Shown: positions 52,345-61,384, numbered from the stretch's first letter. The stretch is 64,000 bases of DNA from Lachnospiraceae bacterium (GCA_021199655.1 JAJQHQ010000103.1:1-64000); one strand, 5' to 3'. Notes: generated from the letters alone by a model not told the origin. Made by a program: numbers and translations.

Positions 52345-53663
52345 ATGCAGGAAATGGATCTTTACCGCCACACAGATACGGTCAATGAACTGCTGGCGCG
52401 GTACGGCGTCAAATTCGGGATTTACAAGAACAACGAATTCAAAGAGCAGCTGTTCCCGTTTGACGCGATTCCGCGGGTGATCGAGGCAGATGAATTTGAG
52501 TATCTGGAAAAGGGTCTGAAGCAGCGCGTGATGGCGCTGAACCTGTTTATCAGGGATGTTTACAGTGAGAAAAAGATCATCCGGGACAAGATCGTGCCGG
52601 AGGAATTTATCTACGCATCGAGCGGATATCTGGCGCAGTGCGAGGGCGTAATGCCGCCGAAGGGCGTATACGCGCACATCGCCGGGATCGATTTGGTGCA
52701 GGGCAAGGATAAGGAATGGTACATACTGGAGGACAATCTGCGTGTGCCGTCCGGTGCGTCTTATCCGATGATCGCGCGCGAGCTCTGCCGCAGGAGCAGT
52801 CCGACGACGTTCCAGAAGACACATATTGAGGACAACCGCAATTACGCGGAACTGCTGCGCAAGACGATGGATTATGTCAATACCGGAGGCCATACGGTGA
52901 TCCTGACACCGGGGCGTTATAATTCCGCGTATTTTGAGCATTCCTATCTGGCAGAAAAGACGGGGCGCATCTGGTCACCGGCAGCGAGCTTCTGGTGGAA
53001 AATGACCATCTGTATTTTATTGATTATTCCGGGCGCAAGGAACCGGTCGGCGCGGTATACCGCCGTATTTCAGATGAATATCTGGACCCGATGAATTTCT
53101 ACGAAGGTTCCCTGATCGGCATCCCGCATCTGTACGATATCTTCCGTAAGGGCAATGTCGCACTCCTGAACGCGCCGGGCAATGGTGTAGCGGACGACAA
53201 GGGCATTTATTACTTCGTGCCGAAGATGATCAAGTATTATCTCGGCGAGGAGCCGATCCTGCACAATGCGCCGACGTATCTGCCTTTATATAAGGAAGAT
53301 ATGGATTACGTGCTGGAGCATTTTGACGATCTGGTGCTCAAAGATGTCGCGGAGGCCGGCGGCTACGGCGTGCAGTTCGGTAATAAGATGACGAAACAGG
53401 AAAAAGAAGACTTCATCGCGCTCTTAAAACGTGAGCCGCGCCGCTTCATCGCGCAGGAAGTCATTGATTTCCTGGATATTGATATTTTTGAAAACGGCGA
53501 GTGCGTGCCGCGCAAGGCGGATCTGCGTGCGTTCGTGCTGATGGGCGAGGAGCCGATGGTATGGAAGAGCGGACTGACCCGTTTTTCACGCAATCCGGAT
53601 TCCTTTATCGTCAATTCATCTCAGGGAGGAGGATTTAAAGACACATGGGTATTATCTCGGTAG
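52345..53663 (+). CDS. Circularly permuted ATP-grasp protein, frameshifted
   Basis: Two frames make a protein of about 440 residues of the DUF404/DUF407 (circularly permuted ATP-grasp type 2) family. Frame 1, from ATG 52345, has QRVMALNLFIRDVY, YILEDNLRVPSGASY and TGGHTVILTPGRYNSAYFEH. Frame 2 continues with FIDYSGRKEPVGAVYRR, LLNAPGNGVADDKGIYYFVPKMI and GGYGVQFG. The break is at the GGGG of 52962-52965, where one more G would give KTGAHLVTGSELLVEN. Such enzymes are predicted peptide or amide ligases. It overlaps the alpha-E gene by 19 nt. Confidence 0.85.
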
Positions 53664-54316
53664 AAAACACAGACCGGCTGTATTGGCTGGGAAGATACAG
53701 TGAGCGCGTATACACGACGATCAAGCTGTTTGCGGAGAGCTTTGACACCATGATCGACATGGATGAGATGGGAAGTCTGGATAATTTCTGCAAACGTCTG
53801 GAGATTCCGAATATTTATACATCGGGCGAGGATTTTGTCGGCCGGTACTGCTTTGACCCGGAGGATCCGAACTCCATTTATTCCAATCTGACCCGTGCGT
53901 ATGACAACTGCATCGTGCTGCGCGAGGAGATCGGCAGCGATACGATTTCCTACATTCAGCTGGCGATGTATGAGATGAACCGGGCGCGGATCTCCGAGTC
54001 GCCGCTGATCGAGCTGCAGCATGTGATTGACGACATTCTGGCGTTCTGGGGCATTGTGGATGACGAGATCGACAGCGAGAATGTCCGCAATATCATCAAG
54101 GTCGGCAAGCGTGTGGAACGGCTTGACCTCTATGCGCGGCTGCGTATGTCCCGCGAGGAACTGAAACGCGAGGTAGACCGTCTTTCCGGCCGCATCTGGC
54201 GCACCTGCCTCAAATACAGGCAGAGCTATCTGGACGACCTGAGCCGCCTTGTCGACGAACCGCGGATCGATTACATCACGATCGTACAGAAAACTGAGAT
54301 GCTTCTGGAGGAGTAG
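53645..54316 (+). CDS. Alpha-E domain protein (DUF403)
   Basis: 223 residues, almost all helical. ISVENTDRLYWLGRYSERVYTTIKLFAE is the signature of alpha-E proteins (COG2307), with RVERLDLYARLR later. They are partners of circularly permuted ATP-grasp and transglutaminase proteins in a conserved neighbourhood predicted to make or attach small peptides. No catalytic motif is obvious. Overlap with the ATP-grasp frame and 3 nt to the next gene indicate a coupled operon. Confidence 0.9.
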   Translation: MGIISVENTDRLYWLGRYSERVYTTIKLFAESFDTMIDMDEMGSLDNFCKRLEIPNIYTSGEDFVGRYCFDPEDPNSIYSNLTRAYDNCIVLREEIGSDTISYIQLAMYEMNRARISESPLIELQHVIDDILAFWGIVDDEIDSENVRNIIKVGKRVERLDLYARLRMSREELKREVDRLSGRIWRTCLKYRQSYLDDLSRLVDEPRIDYITIVQKTEMLLEE

Positions 54317-54319
54317 CGT

Positions 54320-55261
54320 ATGAAAGACCTGCTCTTTGAATACGACATGCAGCTGGATTTTGCACCGCCCGTCGAGGAGCACCGTTTTACTTTGAAATGC
54401 ATCCCGCAAACCGATGAACGACAACTGATCAATCGACTCGACGTGGAGGTATATCCGAAGGAGTTTTTGTCAACCGATAAAGACTCCTTTGGCAATCACA
54501 GCATTTATGGCTATACCAAAGGAAAACACGACCGCTTTTTTGCACGCGTGCGCGGGCAGGCGCGTACCGGACTCGCCCCGTGCCTTCCGGCAAAGGCAGA
54601 GCATCAGGTCGGCCTTTTTAAATACCAGACAGATTACACCCGTCCCGGCCCGGCAATCCTGAAATTCGCGGAGCAATTCGAGAAAGAGCGCACAGCGTAC
54701 GAAAATTCCTGCGAGACCATAAATATCGCTGCTGCTTCTGAAAACTTTCTTACTGCGGGTACGATTGCTTCGGAAGCAACTGAGCCTGTCCGAGGTTCGA
54801 AAGACGGAATGATAAATGCCGGAGACGCCAGTATTCCGGCGAATTCCGCTCTTGCGCTTGCCATCACGATGATGCACAGTCTGTACGAAAACTTTTCTTA
54901 CGTGCAGGGTGTCACAAACGTGCAGACGACGGCGGAGGAGGCGATGGCGCTCGGCAAGGGCGTCTGCCAGGACTATTCGCACATCCTGCTCTCTCTGTGC
55001 CGGATGGCACACATCCCCTGCCGATACGTGGTCGGCATGCTGATCGGAGAAGGCTTAAGCCACGCCTGGGTGGAGGTCTGCAGCGGCGGACACTGGTACG
55101 CGCTCGACCCGACAAACAACCTGATCGTGGACGACGCACACATCAAGATATCTGCGGGGCGCGATTATCATGACTGCATCGTCAGTCAGGGCGTCTTCGT
55201 GGGCCGCACGATCCAGACCCAGACCGTGGCGGTGCGCGTGCGGGAGGGCGGAGATGTTTAA
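54320..55261 (+). CDS. Cytoplasmic transglutaminase-like protein
   Basis: 313 residues, no signal peptide. An N-terminal beta-rich bacterial transglutaminase-type domain (about 1-90) precedes the papain-like core with Cys in GKGVCQDYSH, His in SHAWVEV and Asp in YALDPTNN: complete triad. In COG2308/COG2307/transglutaminase clusters this protein is thought to act as an amide-bond hydrolase or transferase on the ATP-grasp product. A Ser/Ala-rich insert lies around 140-175. Confidence 0.9.
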   Translation: MKDLLFEYDMQLDFAPPVEEHRFTLKCIPQTDERQLINRLDVEVYPKEFLSTDKDSFGNHSIYGYTKGKHDRFFARVRGQARTGLAPCLPAKAEHQVGLFKYQTDYTRPGPAILKFAEQFEKERTAYENSCETINIAAASENFLTAGTIASEATEPVRGSKDGMINAGDASIPANSALALAITMMHSLYENFSYVQGVTNVQTTAEEAMALGKGVCQDYSHILLSLCRMAHIPCRYVVGMLIGEGLSHAWVEVCSGGHWYALDPTNNLIVDDAHIKISAGRDYHDCIVSQGVFVGRTIQTQTVAVRVREGGDV

Positions 55262-55330
55262 TTGTATGAGGAAATAACAAGTTACCTGTTGTCCGTTAAA
55301 AAACAAATGGTTAATATATAATATGATTCG

Positions 55331-55477
55331 CGCAGACAAGGCATGGATGGCTGAGGACTATTCAAAATAACGCCGGTCCTTAGTGAAAACCGAGCCGTCA
55401 GGCGAAGGTTGAACTTAGTACCGCTGCGTTATTTTATAAGCGAGAGCGTGTCCGAGGCCGCCATGCCTTGTCAAGCG
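55331..55477 (+). ncRNA. Pseudoknotted leader RNA of unknown class
   Basis: The closing stem GACAAGGCATGG (55335-55346)/CCATGCCTTGTC (55461-55472) is perfect over 12 bp, extended by CGC/GCG. Inside, CTGAGGAC (55351-55358) pairs with GTCCTTAG (55376-55383), and the loop segment AAAATAACGC (55364-55373) is perfectly complementary to GCGTTATTTT (55426-55435), an H-type pseudoknot. TATAAT at 55317-55322 is a possible -10. The RNA ends 26 nt before the next gene, so it is probably a riboswitch-like leader. It does not match the common riboswitch consensus sequences I know. Confidence 0.7.
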
Positions 55478-55502
55478 TGATATATTTTGAAAGGACATAC
55501 CT

Positions 55503-56459
55503 ATGCTACACACAATTGCACAATCAAACATGCCGGTAGATGAGGTGCTGCGCATCCGCAAAAACCGGATTACACCCGCGCATGGCGCATCGGTTGATAC
55601 GGCTCTGAAACGCATCAGTATTGTCACCGGCATCCATGGAGACGAACTGGAAGGGCAGTACGTCTGCTACGAGGTCTCGCGCAGGATCAAAGAGCATCCG
55701 GAATATCTGAAAGGGATCGTCGATATCTATCCGGCGCTGAACCCGTTCGGAATTGATTCTGTGACGCGCGGCATCCCGGCGTTTGACCTTGATATGAACC
55801 GCATTTTTCCGGGAAGCTCGGACGGCGACATGAACGAATACCTTGCGTCGGAGATCATCCGCGATATCAAAGGCTCTGACCTTTGCCTGGATATCCACGC
55901 GAGCAATATTTATCTGACGGAGATTCCGCAGATCCGCATCAATGAACTGCACGAGGATACGCTGCTGCCGTGGGCGATGCTCTCTAATGTTGATTTTATC
56001 TGGGTGCATGGCACGAGCACGGTGCTGGAATCGACGCTCGCGTTCAGCCTGAACAGCCGGAACACGCCGACGCTGGTGGTGGAGATGGGCGTTGGCATGC
56101 GCATTACTGAAGAGTACGGTATCCAGCTGACAGACGGCATTTTCCGTCTGATGAAGGAGATGGGTATCTGGGACGGTCCGGTCAATGAAGTGCGTACGCC
56201 GGTCGTTTCCCGCAATCCGGACGACGTCGCCTTTTTAAACGCCCCGGTCTCCGGCATTTTTATCAAAACGCGTTCGCACGGCAGCATGCTGAAAAAGGGA
56301 GATGAGATCGGCCGGATCGTTGACCCGCTGCGGGGCGAGCTGATCAGCACGATCACAGCGCCTGTAGACGGATGGCTGTTTACCGTGAGAGAGTATCCGG
56401 TTGTAGATGAGGGATCACTGCTGGCAAGGATTCTCAGGGAGTCTCAGGCATCGGATTAA
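55503..56459 (+). CDS. AstE/AspA-like zinc deacylase (M14 type), active form
   Basis: 318 residues. GIHGDELEG supplies the H-x2-E zinc ligands and CLDIHASN the third His, followed by a glutamate-containing VVEMGVGMR segment. The C-terminus has the barrel-like domain typical of succinylglutamate desuccinylase/aspartoacylase proteins (GIFIKTRSHGSMLKKGDEIG). It would release acyl or aminoacyl groups from an amino acid or peptide. GAAAGGA precedes the ATG. Together with the preceding RNA and the ligase-type genes it suggests a pathway that builds and trims a peptide. Confidence 0.88.
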   Translation: MLHTIAQSNMPVDEVLRIRKNRITPAHGASVDTALKRISIVTGIHGDELEGQYVCYEVSRRIKEHPEYLKGIVDIYPALNPFGIDSVTRGIPAFDLDMNRIFPGSSDGDMNEYLASEIIRDIKGSDLCLDIHASNIYLTEIPQIRINELHEDTLLPWAMLSNVDFIWVHGTSTVLESTLAFSLNSRNTPTLVVEMGVGMRITEEYGIQLTDGIFRLMKEMGIWDGPVNEVRTPVVSRNPDDVAFLNAPVSGIFIKTRSHGSMLKKGDEIGRIVDPLRGELISTITAPVDGWLFTVREYPVVDEGSLLARILRESQASD

Positions 56460-56472
56460 TTCAGGCAGGATT

Positions 56473-56498
56473 GTAACCGTGAAAATCGGAACAGTTAC
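56473..56498 (+). repeat. Repeat core between M14-type genes
   Basis: GTAACCGT-GAAAATCGGA-ACAGTTAC, 33 nt before the second gene, forward orientation. Confidence 0.8.
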
Positions 56499-56531
56499 GT
56501 GTAATTCTGGTACAGTAACAGGAGAAAATTT

Positions 56532-57467
56532 ATGAAACAAACCGTTTTATTTGAGATAAAAGCACTTTATCGCGACGATTTCCGCGTCACGGGATTTACG
56601 TTTGGAAGCGGAGAGCCGTCCATCTGTATTGTCGGGAGCATGCGCGGCAATGAGAACCAGCAGCTTTTTGCATGCTCGCGTCTGATCCGCAAGCTGAGCG
56701 ATCTGGAAGAACAGGGGCGTATCATGCCGGGAAAACAGATTCTCGTGATCCCCTGTGTGAACCCCTATTCGATGAATATCAAAAAACGATTCTGGACTAT
56801 TGACAATACGGATATCAACCGTATGTTCCCCGGTTATGATCAGGGCGAGACCACACAGCGCATCGCGGCTGGCGTTTTTTCCGCAATTCAGGATTACCAG
56901 TACGGCGTACAGTTCGCGTCCTTTTATATGCCGGGGGCGTTTGTGCCGCATGTCCGCATGATGAAGACAGGGGTATATAATGATGTGGAGCTGGCGCAGC
57001 AGTTCGGACTTCCTTACATTGTCCTGCACGATCCGCGCCCGTTTGACACGACGACCCTGAACTACAACTGGCAGATCTGGGAGACGCATGCGTTTTCCAT
57101 TTACACGACTAATACGCAGCGAGTCGATAAGGTCAGCGCGAAGCAGGCAATCGAGGCGATCCTGAATTTTATGGAAAAGCAGGAGATCATCCGTTACCGC
57201 GGGTACAGCGGCTACCATTCGCGCGTGATCGAAAGCCGCGACTTTATCCCTGTCCGCGCGGAGGATTCCGGGTTTTTTGAGACACTGGTACAGCCCGGCG
57301 ATGAGGTCGACGAGGGACAGCTGCTCGCGCGGATTTACGATCCCTATCTCGGTACCGTTCGCTGCACACTGCACGCGCCGGCACACAGCACAGTTGCTTT
57401 TGTGCACGATGAGGCGATGACCTACCAGAGCACGGCGGTGCTGAAGCTGATTCCGGAGGATCAATAA
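56532..57467 (+). CDS. AstE/AspA-like paralogue lacking zinc ligands
   Basis: 311 residues with the same fold landmarks as its upstream neighbour: NRMFPG, VNPYSMN and a C-terminal GFFETLVQPGDEVDEGQLLARI. The first zinc His is replaced by Arg (SMRGNEN instead of xxHGxE) and the third ligand position is Phe (VQFASF in place of DIHASN). It is probably a non-catalytic partner or a protein with a changed reaction. GGAGAAAA precedes the ATG. Confidence 0.8.
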   Translation: MKQTVLFEIKALYRDDFRVTGFTFGSGEPSICIVGSMRGNENQQLFACSRLIRKLSDLEEQGRIMPGKQILVIPCVNPYSMNIKKRFWTIDNTDINRMFPGYDQGETTQRIAAGVFSAIQDYQYGVQFASFYMPGAFVPHVRMMKTGVYNDVELAQQFGLPYIVLHDPRPFDTTTLNYNWQIWETHAFSIYTTNTQRVDKVSAKQAIEAILNFMEKQEIIRYRGYSGYHSRVIESRDFIPVRAEDSGFFETLVQPGDEVDEGQLLARIYDPYLGTVRCTLHAPAHSTVAFVHDEAMTYQSTAVLKLIPEDQ

Positions 57468-57539
57468 AGAGCACGATCGTTTGACATTCTGCGAGTATCG
57501 TTTTGTTGGAAAGGCGATACCGAAAGGGTATTTTTAATC

Positions 57540-58418
57540 ATGATAGTATATGAAGATGACGATATTATCGTTTGCCATAAACCGGCCGGGGTACCAGTGC
57601 AGAGCGCGTCGGTAAGGACGAAGGACATGGTTAGTATCCTGCGGACGCACCTGCAGGAAAACTCCGGGCAAGACCATCCTCGTTCAGACAAAGACGTCGA
57701 AGTAAAAGCTGAAAAACCGCAAAGATCCGGCTCAAAAAACACCGGAGTGAAACGTGCCGGAGAAGAGCCTCGGGATGTGTATGTGGTTCACCGTCTGGAT
57801 CAGCCGGTAGAGGGCGTCATGGTCTTTGCAAAGACAAAACGCGCGGCGGCGGAATTGAGTCGGCAGGCAGCAGGAGATGGTATGAAAAAGCGCTACTACG
57901 CGGTGGTGGAGCTGACAGAGGCTGCGGAATTAAATCAATGGCATACTCTCGTGGATTATCTTGTGAAAGATGGGCGTAACAACCGTTCCTTTGTATCCGG
58001 AGCCGGGAAAAAGGACGCGAAGCGGGCCGAGCTTCGCTATCGGATTCTGAAACTGAGTGAAAATGGTCAAAGCAGTCAAAGTGCTCGGGCTCTGGATGGA
58101 CAGTCAGCCCTGATGCAGGCAGCAAAGGGACTCGCCCTTGCTGAGATCGAGCTTAAGACCGGACGGCACCATCAGATCCGGGTGCAGATGGCGCATGCGG
58201 GGATGCCGCTTTATGGCGACCGGAAGTACAATCCGGGGAAGGCGAAGCTTTCAGAGATTGCCGAAGCGAAGAACGCGGGCAGGGATCTGAATACGGAGTT
58301 CGGCTCTCAACCGCTTGCACTCTGCGCGGTATCTCTGACATTCCGGCATCCGCGTACGCAAAAAGAGATGACGTTTTCTGTAAAGCCAGAAGCGGCAATC
58401 TTTCGCGAAATGGCTTAG
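57540..58418 (+). CDS. RluA-family RNA pseudouridine synthase
   Basis: 292 residues. IVCHKPAGVPVQS, the catalytic HRLDQPVEGVMVFAK (Asp in HRLD), KRYYAVVE and TGRHHQIRVQMAHAG PLYGD are the RluA family motifs. A hydrophilic insert of about 30 residues precedes HRLD. It modifies uridines in rRNA or tRNA; no S4 domain is present at the N-terminus. The ribosome site is weak. Confidence 0.93.
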   Translation: MIVYEDDDIIVCHKPAGVPVQSASVRTKDMVSILRTHLQENSGQDHPRSDKDVEVKAEKPQRSGSKNTGVKRAGEEPRDVYVVHRLDQPVEGVMVFAKTKRAAAELSRQAAGDGMKKRYYAVVELTEAAELNQWHTLVDYLVKDGRNNRSFVSGAGKKDAKRAELRYRILKLSENGQSSQSARALDGQSALMQAAKGLALAEIELKTGRHHQIRVQMAHAGMPLYGDRKYNPGKAKLSEIAEAKNAGRDLNTEFGSQPLALCAVSLTFRHPRTQKEMTFSVKPEAAIFREMA

Positions 58419-58440
58419 CATAAACAGTTCCTTTTTTACG

Positions 58441-58587
58441 CATACTATATCCGTTGAAGCAATCGGAGAGCCGCCGCATGCAGAATTGCCCTGAGTGCGA
58501 TGCGGCCATACAGTCCTCGGTTTTCATGAGAAATCGGGACATTGCCTGCGTCATAGATTCACATCGGGAATCTGTGATAAAAATCGG
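58441..58587 (+). repeat. Second repeat family, copy 2
   Basis: It shares CATACTATAT, CGGAGAGCC, CCGCATGCAGAAT, GCGATGCGGC, CCTGCGTCA and the AGATTC...GAATCTGTGA hairpin with 33080-33175 but has about 50 extra bases in the middle. Confidence 0.75.
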
Positions 58588-58597
58588 AGAAGTTTGT

Positions 58598-59623
58598 ATG
58601 TCGGAATGGAAGAAGCTGCTGAGTATCGCGGGGATTACACTGGCGGTGTATCTGCTGATGAAATATCTGCTGCCGTATGTCGTCCCCTTTTTGATCGCAT
58701 ATATCATGGTACGAATGCTGAATCCGGTGTCGGAAAAAATCTGCCGCCGGATTCTGTGGAAAAAAGAAGTAATCGTCTCTGTTCTTCTGACAATCCTGCT
58801 GGCAGTCTGTTTTTTCGTAATCTATCTGTTCTATGGGCTGGTGATGGAGCAGCTGCAGCGCGTTGCGCTGAATTTTGATTCTTATTATTCCTGTGTCTGC
58901 GGGTTTATCGACCGCTGCTGCCTGTTGGCAGAGGAGCGCTTTGGAGTTGAGGTAGAGTCGGTAAAAGAATTCATTTATTCCGGCATTGAATCTGCTACCG
59001 ATCAGATTAAAGTCTATATTGTTCCCGGTGTCGTAAATTATTCTGTAAAATATCTGAAAAAGCTGGCGAGCGCCGGCCTTTTTGTGCTGATGCTGTTTGT
59101 GTCGATCGTGCTTCTGATCAAAGATTATGATGAGATAAGGGAAAAACTGGGAACCTGGCAGCTTTATCGGCATTTTCATAACATCACGGAGCGGATGTGG
59201 AAGCAGGGCGGGATGTACATGAAGGCTCAGGCCATCATCATTGGTGTAGTGATCGTGTTGTGCACGGTGGGGTTGTGGCTGCTGGGGAATCCCTACTTTC
59301 TGCTGCTTGGCATTGGGATTGGCCTGATGGATGCATTGCCTTTTATTGGTACTGGTACCGTGCTGGTGCCGATGGCTGCCGTGTATCTTTTGCAAAAAAG
59401 ATTTCACCTTGCTCTGGGGCACATCGGACTGTTTTTGCTGACCTATATTGTGCGGGAATTCCTGGAGCCGCGTCTGATTGGGAAAAAGCTGGGCGTCTAC
59501 CCGATCGTGATGGTGATCGTCGTCTACGCGGGGATGTATCTGTTCGGGGCAGCAGGCGTCGTGTACGGCCCGGTCGCACTGCTGCTGGTCAGGGAAATAT
59601 GGGAAGAGGTATCTCAGCTGTGA
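58598..59623 (+). CDS. AI-2E family transporter
   Basis: 341 residues from ATG 58598 (GGAG upstream); an earlier in-frame start would run through the repeat. Around eight hydrophobic segments: an N-terminal pair with PYVVPFLIAYIMVRML, a long soluble loop, and the family hallmark LLGIGIGLMDALPFIGTGTVLVP plus LEPRLIGKKLG. Members export AI-2 or small molecules, or act as sodium/proton antiporters; the substrate here is unknown. Confidence 0.9.
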   Translation: MSEWKKLLSIAGITLAVYLLMKYLLPYVVPFLIAYIMVRMLNPVSEKICRRILWKKEVIVSVLLTILLAVCFFVIYLFYGLVMEQLQRVALNFDSYYSCVCGFIDRCCLLAEERFGVEVESVKEFIYSGIESATDQIKVYIVPGVVNYSVKYLKKLASAGLFVLMLFVSIVLLIKDYDEIREKLGTWQLYRHFHNITERMWKQGGMYMKAQAIIIGVVIVLCTVGLWLLGNPYFLLLGIGIGLMDALPFIGTGTVLVPMAAVYLLQKRFHLALGHIGLFLLTYIVREFLEPRLIGKKLGVYPIVMVIVVYAGMYLFGAAGVVYGPVALLLVREIWEEVSQL

Positions 59624-59662
59624 TGATGTTCCAGCCGGTTCTATATCCTGTAGGGATACTAT

Positions 59663-59689
59663 GTAACTGTTCAGTACTTTCACAGTTAT
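59663..59689 (-). repeat. Repeat core overlapping pilT 3' end
   Basis: GTAACTGT-TCAGTACTTTC-ACAGTTAT. It covers the pilT stop codon (59686-59688). Confidence 0.88.
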
Positions 59690-60747
59690 AATACTTTCTT
59701 CCTCATCATTTCAATATTTGTGCAGTACTGCAGCGCGGTTTCCGCGGTAATTTTCCCTGTCTTGTACAATTGAAGCAGGCTGTTGTCCATGGAGATCATG
59801 TCTTCCTTTGCGGAGGTGTAGATCACGCCCTCAATCTGGTGAATCTTATTATCGCGGATCATGTTGCTGATCGCGGGGGTCATGATCATGATCTCAAACG
59901 CGGGGATCAGGCTGCCGTCTTTGGCCGGTACCAGCTGCTGGGAGACGACGGCATGCAGCACCATGGAAAGCTGTATCGAGATCTGCCGCTGCTGCGACGG
60001 CTCGAATACATCGATGATACGGCTGATCGTGTTGGCAGCGCCGATCGTATGCAGGCTGGAGAGGACAAGATGTCCGGTCTCCGCTGCGGTCATGGCGGTC
60101 TGGATCGTCTCATAGTCGCGCATTTCGCCAAGCAGAATGACATCCGGACTCTGGCGCAGGGAAGCGCGCAGCGCGGTCAGATAATTGTTTGTATCCGTGG
60201 AAATCTCACGCTGGCTGACGATGCTTTTCTTGTGCCGGTGAAGGAATTCGATCGGATCCTCGAGCGTGATAATGTGATCCGCGCGGGAGGAATTGATACG
60301 GTCGACCAGACAGGCCAGGGTCGTGGATTTTCCGTTGCCGGCCGGGCCGGTAACGAGGATGAGTCCCTTTGTCGTATTGGAGAGGGAAAGTACAACGGGC
60401 GGAATACCAAGCGTCCCTGGATCCGGAAGATCAAAGGCGATCACACGGATGACCGCGGCAAGCGAACCGCGCTGTTTGTAGGTGCTGACGCGGAAACGGG
60501 AAAGCCCCGGTACAGCGAAGGAAAAGTCATCGTCGCCCACGGACAGAAAGTGGTCGATCGGACGGTTTCCTGCCATTTTGTAGATTTCCTGAATCAACTC
60601 TTCCGTATCTGAGGGCATCAGGCGGTCCCCGATATGCTGAAGAGTACCATTTACCTTATAGGTAGCAGGAAGCCCCGCGACAAAAAACACGTCCGAGGCA
60701 TCTGCCTCTACTGCTGATTTCAAAAATGATGTAATGTCAATGCTCAT
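59686..60747 (-). CDS. pilT: PilT-like twitching/secretion ATPase
   Basis: 353 residues from ATG 60747 (GGGGGA upstream). N-terminal ADASDVFFVAGLPATYKVNG, Walker A GPAGNGKSTT, the Asp box IITLEDPIEF, SLRQSPDVILLGEMRD and the His box HLVLSSLHT are those of PilT-type retraction ATPases. It would drive retraction of type IV pili. The last codons coincide with a repeat core. Final gene of a minus-strand pilus operon. Confidence 0.93.
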   Translation of the reverse strand: MSIDITSFLKSAVEADASDVFFVAGLPATYKVNGTLQHIGDRLMPSDTEELIQEIYKMAGNRPIDHFLSVGDDDFSFAVPGLSRFRVSTYKQRGSLAAVIRVIAFDLPDPGTLGIPPVVLSLSNTTKGLILVTGPAGNGKSTTLACLVDRINSSRADHIITLEDPIEFLHRHKKSIVSQREISTDTNNYLTALRASLRQSPDVILLGEMRDYETIQTAMTAAETGHLVLSSLHTIGAANTISRIIDVFEPSQQRQISIQLSMVLHAVVSQQLVPAKDGSLIPAFEIMIMTPAISNMIRDNKIHQIEGVIYTSAKEDMISMDNSLLQLYKTGKITAETALQYCTNIEMMRKKVL

Positions 60748-60760
60748 GGAAAAATCCCCC

Positions 60761-61384
60761 TTAGTCGGCAGAACCGGTCCGATACAGATTCTGACTGGTA
60801 TCGGCGGACCATTCCGCGGTGGAGACGATCTGCCAGCCGGTAATCTGATAAAACGTGTCGGAATCGGATTCCGGCCAGAGGACGGAAAGCTCAACATGAA
60901 GAAGCTGATCCTCCGTCACGGAAACGTCGTATTGGAAAGTGCCAATAATGGAAACTGTCTGGCTTTCGGCGCCTGCATCATTTATAGCGATACTTTCAGA
61001 GGTATCTGAGTTGGCATTGCTGCCGGAAACATTGGCCGTCCAGATGAGAGGCGTATTTGCAATCGAGAGTGTGCCGCAGGCGTCCGCGTAGGCAGTCATG
61101 GCAGCGGCTGTGCTGTCATCCGCGCCGTCGGCGTCCTCGCTGTCAGGTTCCGCCTGTGCCTCCTGCAGAGCCTCACGCCAGGCAGCGGCGAGCTGCGTGT
61201 CGATCTCATTTAATATCTCATTGGCTTCCGTGACAGCCGCATAATATTCGGTGGTCCTTTCTGCTGAATTCTGCGCGAGCTTCGCGTCGGCGGTCGCGCC
61301 GGAAAGCGAGAGCAGCGAGAAAGTGATCAGGCAGAGGGAGAGGAAGATCAAAAGCATCAAAGAGATGCCGGCAGTCTTTTTCAT
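60761..61384 (-). CDS. Pilus-associated membrane protein, minor pilin-like
   Basis: 207 residues. The N-terminal helix GISLMLLIFLSLCLITFSLLSLSGA resembles PilX-type or pseudopilin anchors, with a helical stem and a Ser/Asp-rich domain containing two-part beta sequence at the C-terminus. Its start overlaps the stop of the upstream gene by 4 nt. Role inferred from the operon only. Confidence 0.72.
   Translation of the reverse strand: MKKTAGISLMLLIFLSLCLITFSLLSLSGATADAKLAQNSAERTTEYYAAVTEANEILNEIDTQLAAAWREALQEAQAEPDSEDADGADDSTAAAMTAYADACGTLSIANTPLIWTANVSGSNANSDTSESIAINDAGAESQTVSIIGTFQYDVSVTEDQLLHVELSVLWPESDSDTFYQITGWQIVSTAEWSADTSQNLYRTGSAD

Noticed and set aside
55411-55430. Possible T-box leader (GTACCGC near a stem)
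   Set aside because: Lacks the T-box AGGGTGGNACCGCG sequence, specifier loop and terminator; the downstream gene is not amino-acid or tRNA related.
55440-55450. Possible tetrahydrofolate riboswitch (GCGAGAGCG)
   Set aside because: Only this short motif matches; the rest of the consensus and the arrangement of helices differ.
59770-60612. 280-codon plus-strand frame inside pilT
   Set aside because: Shadow frame; Gly/Asp/Arg-rich with no start signal.
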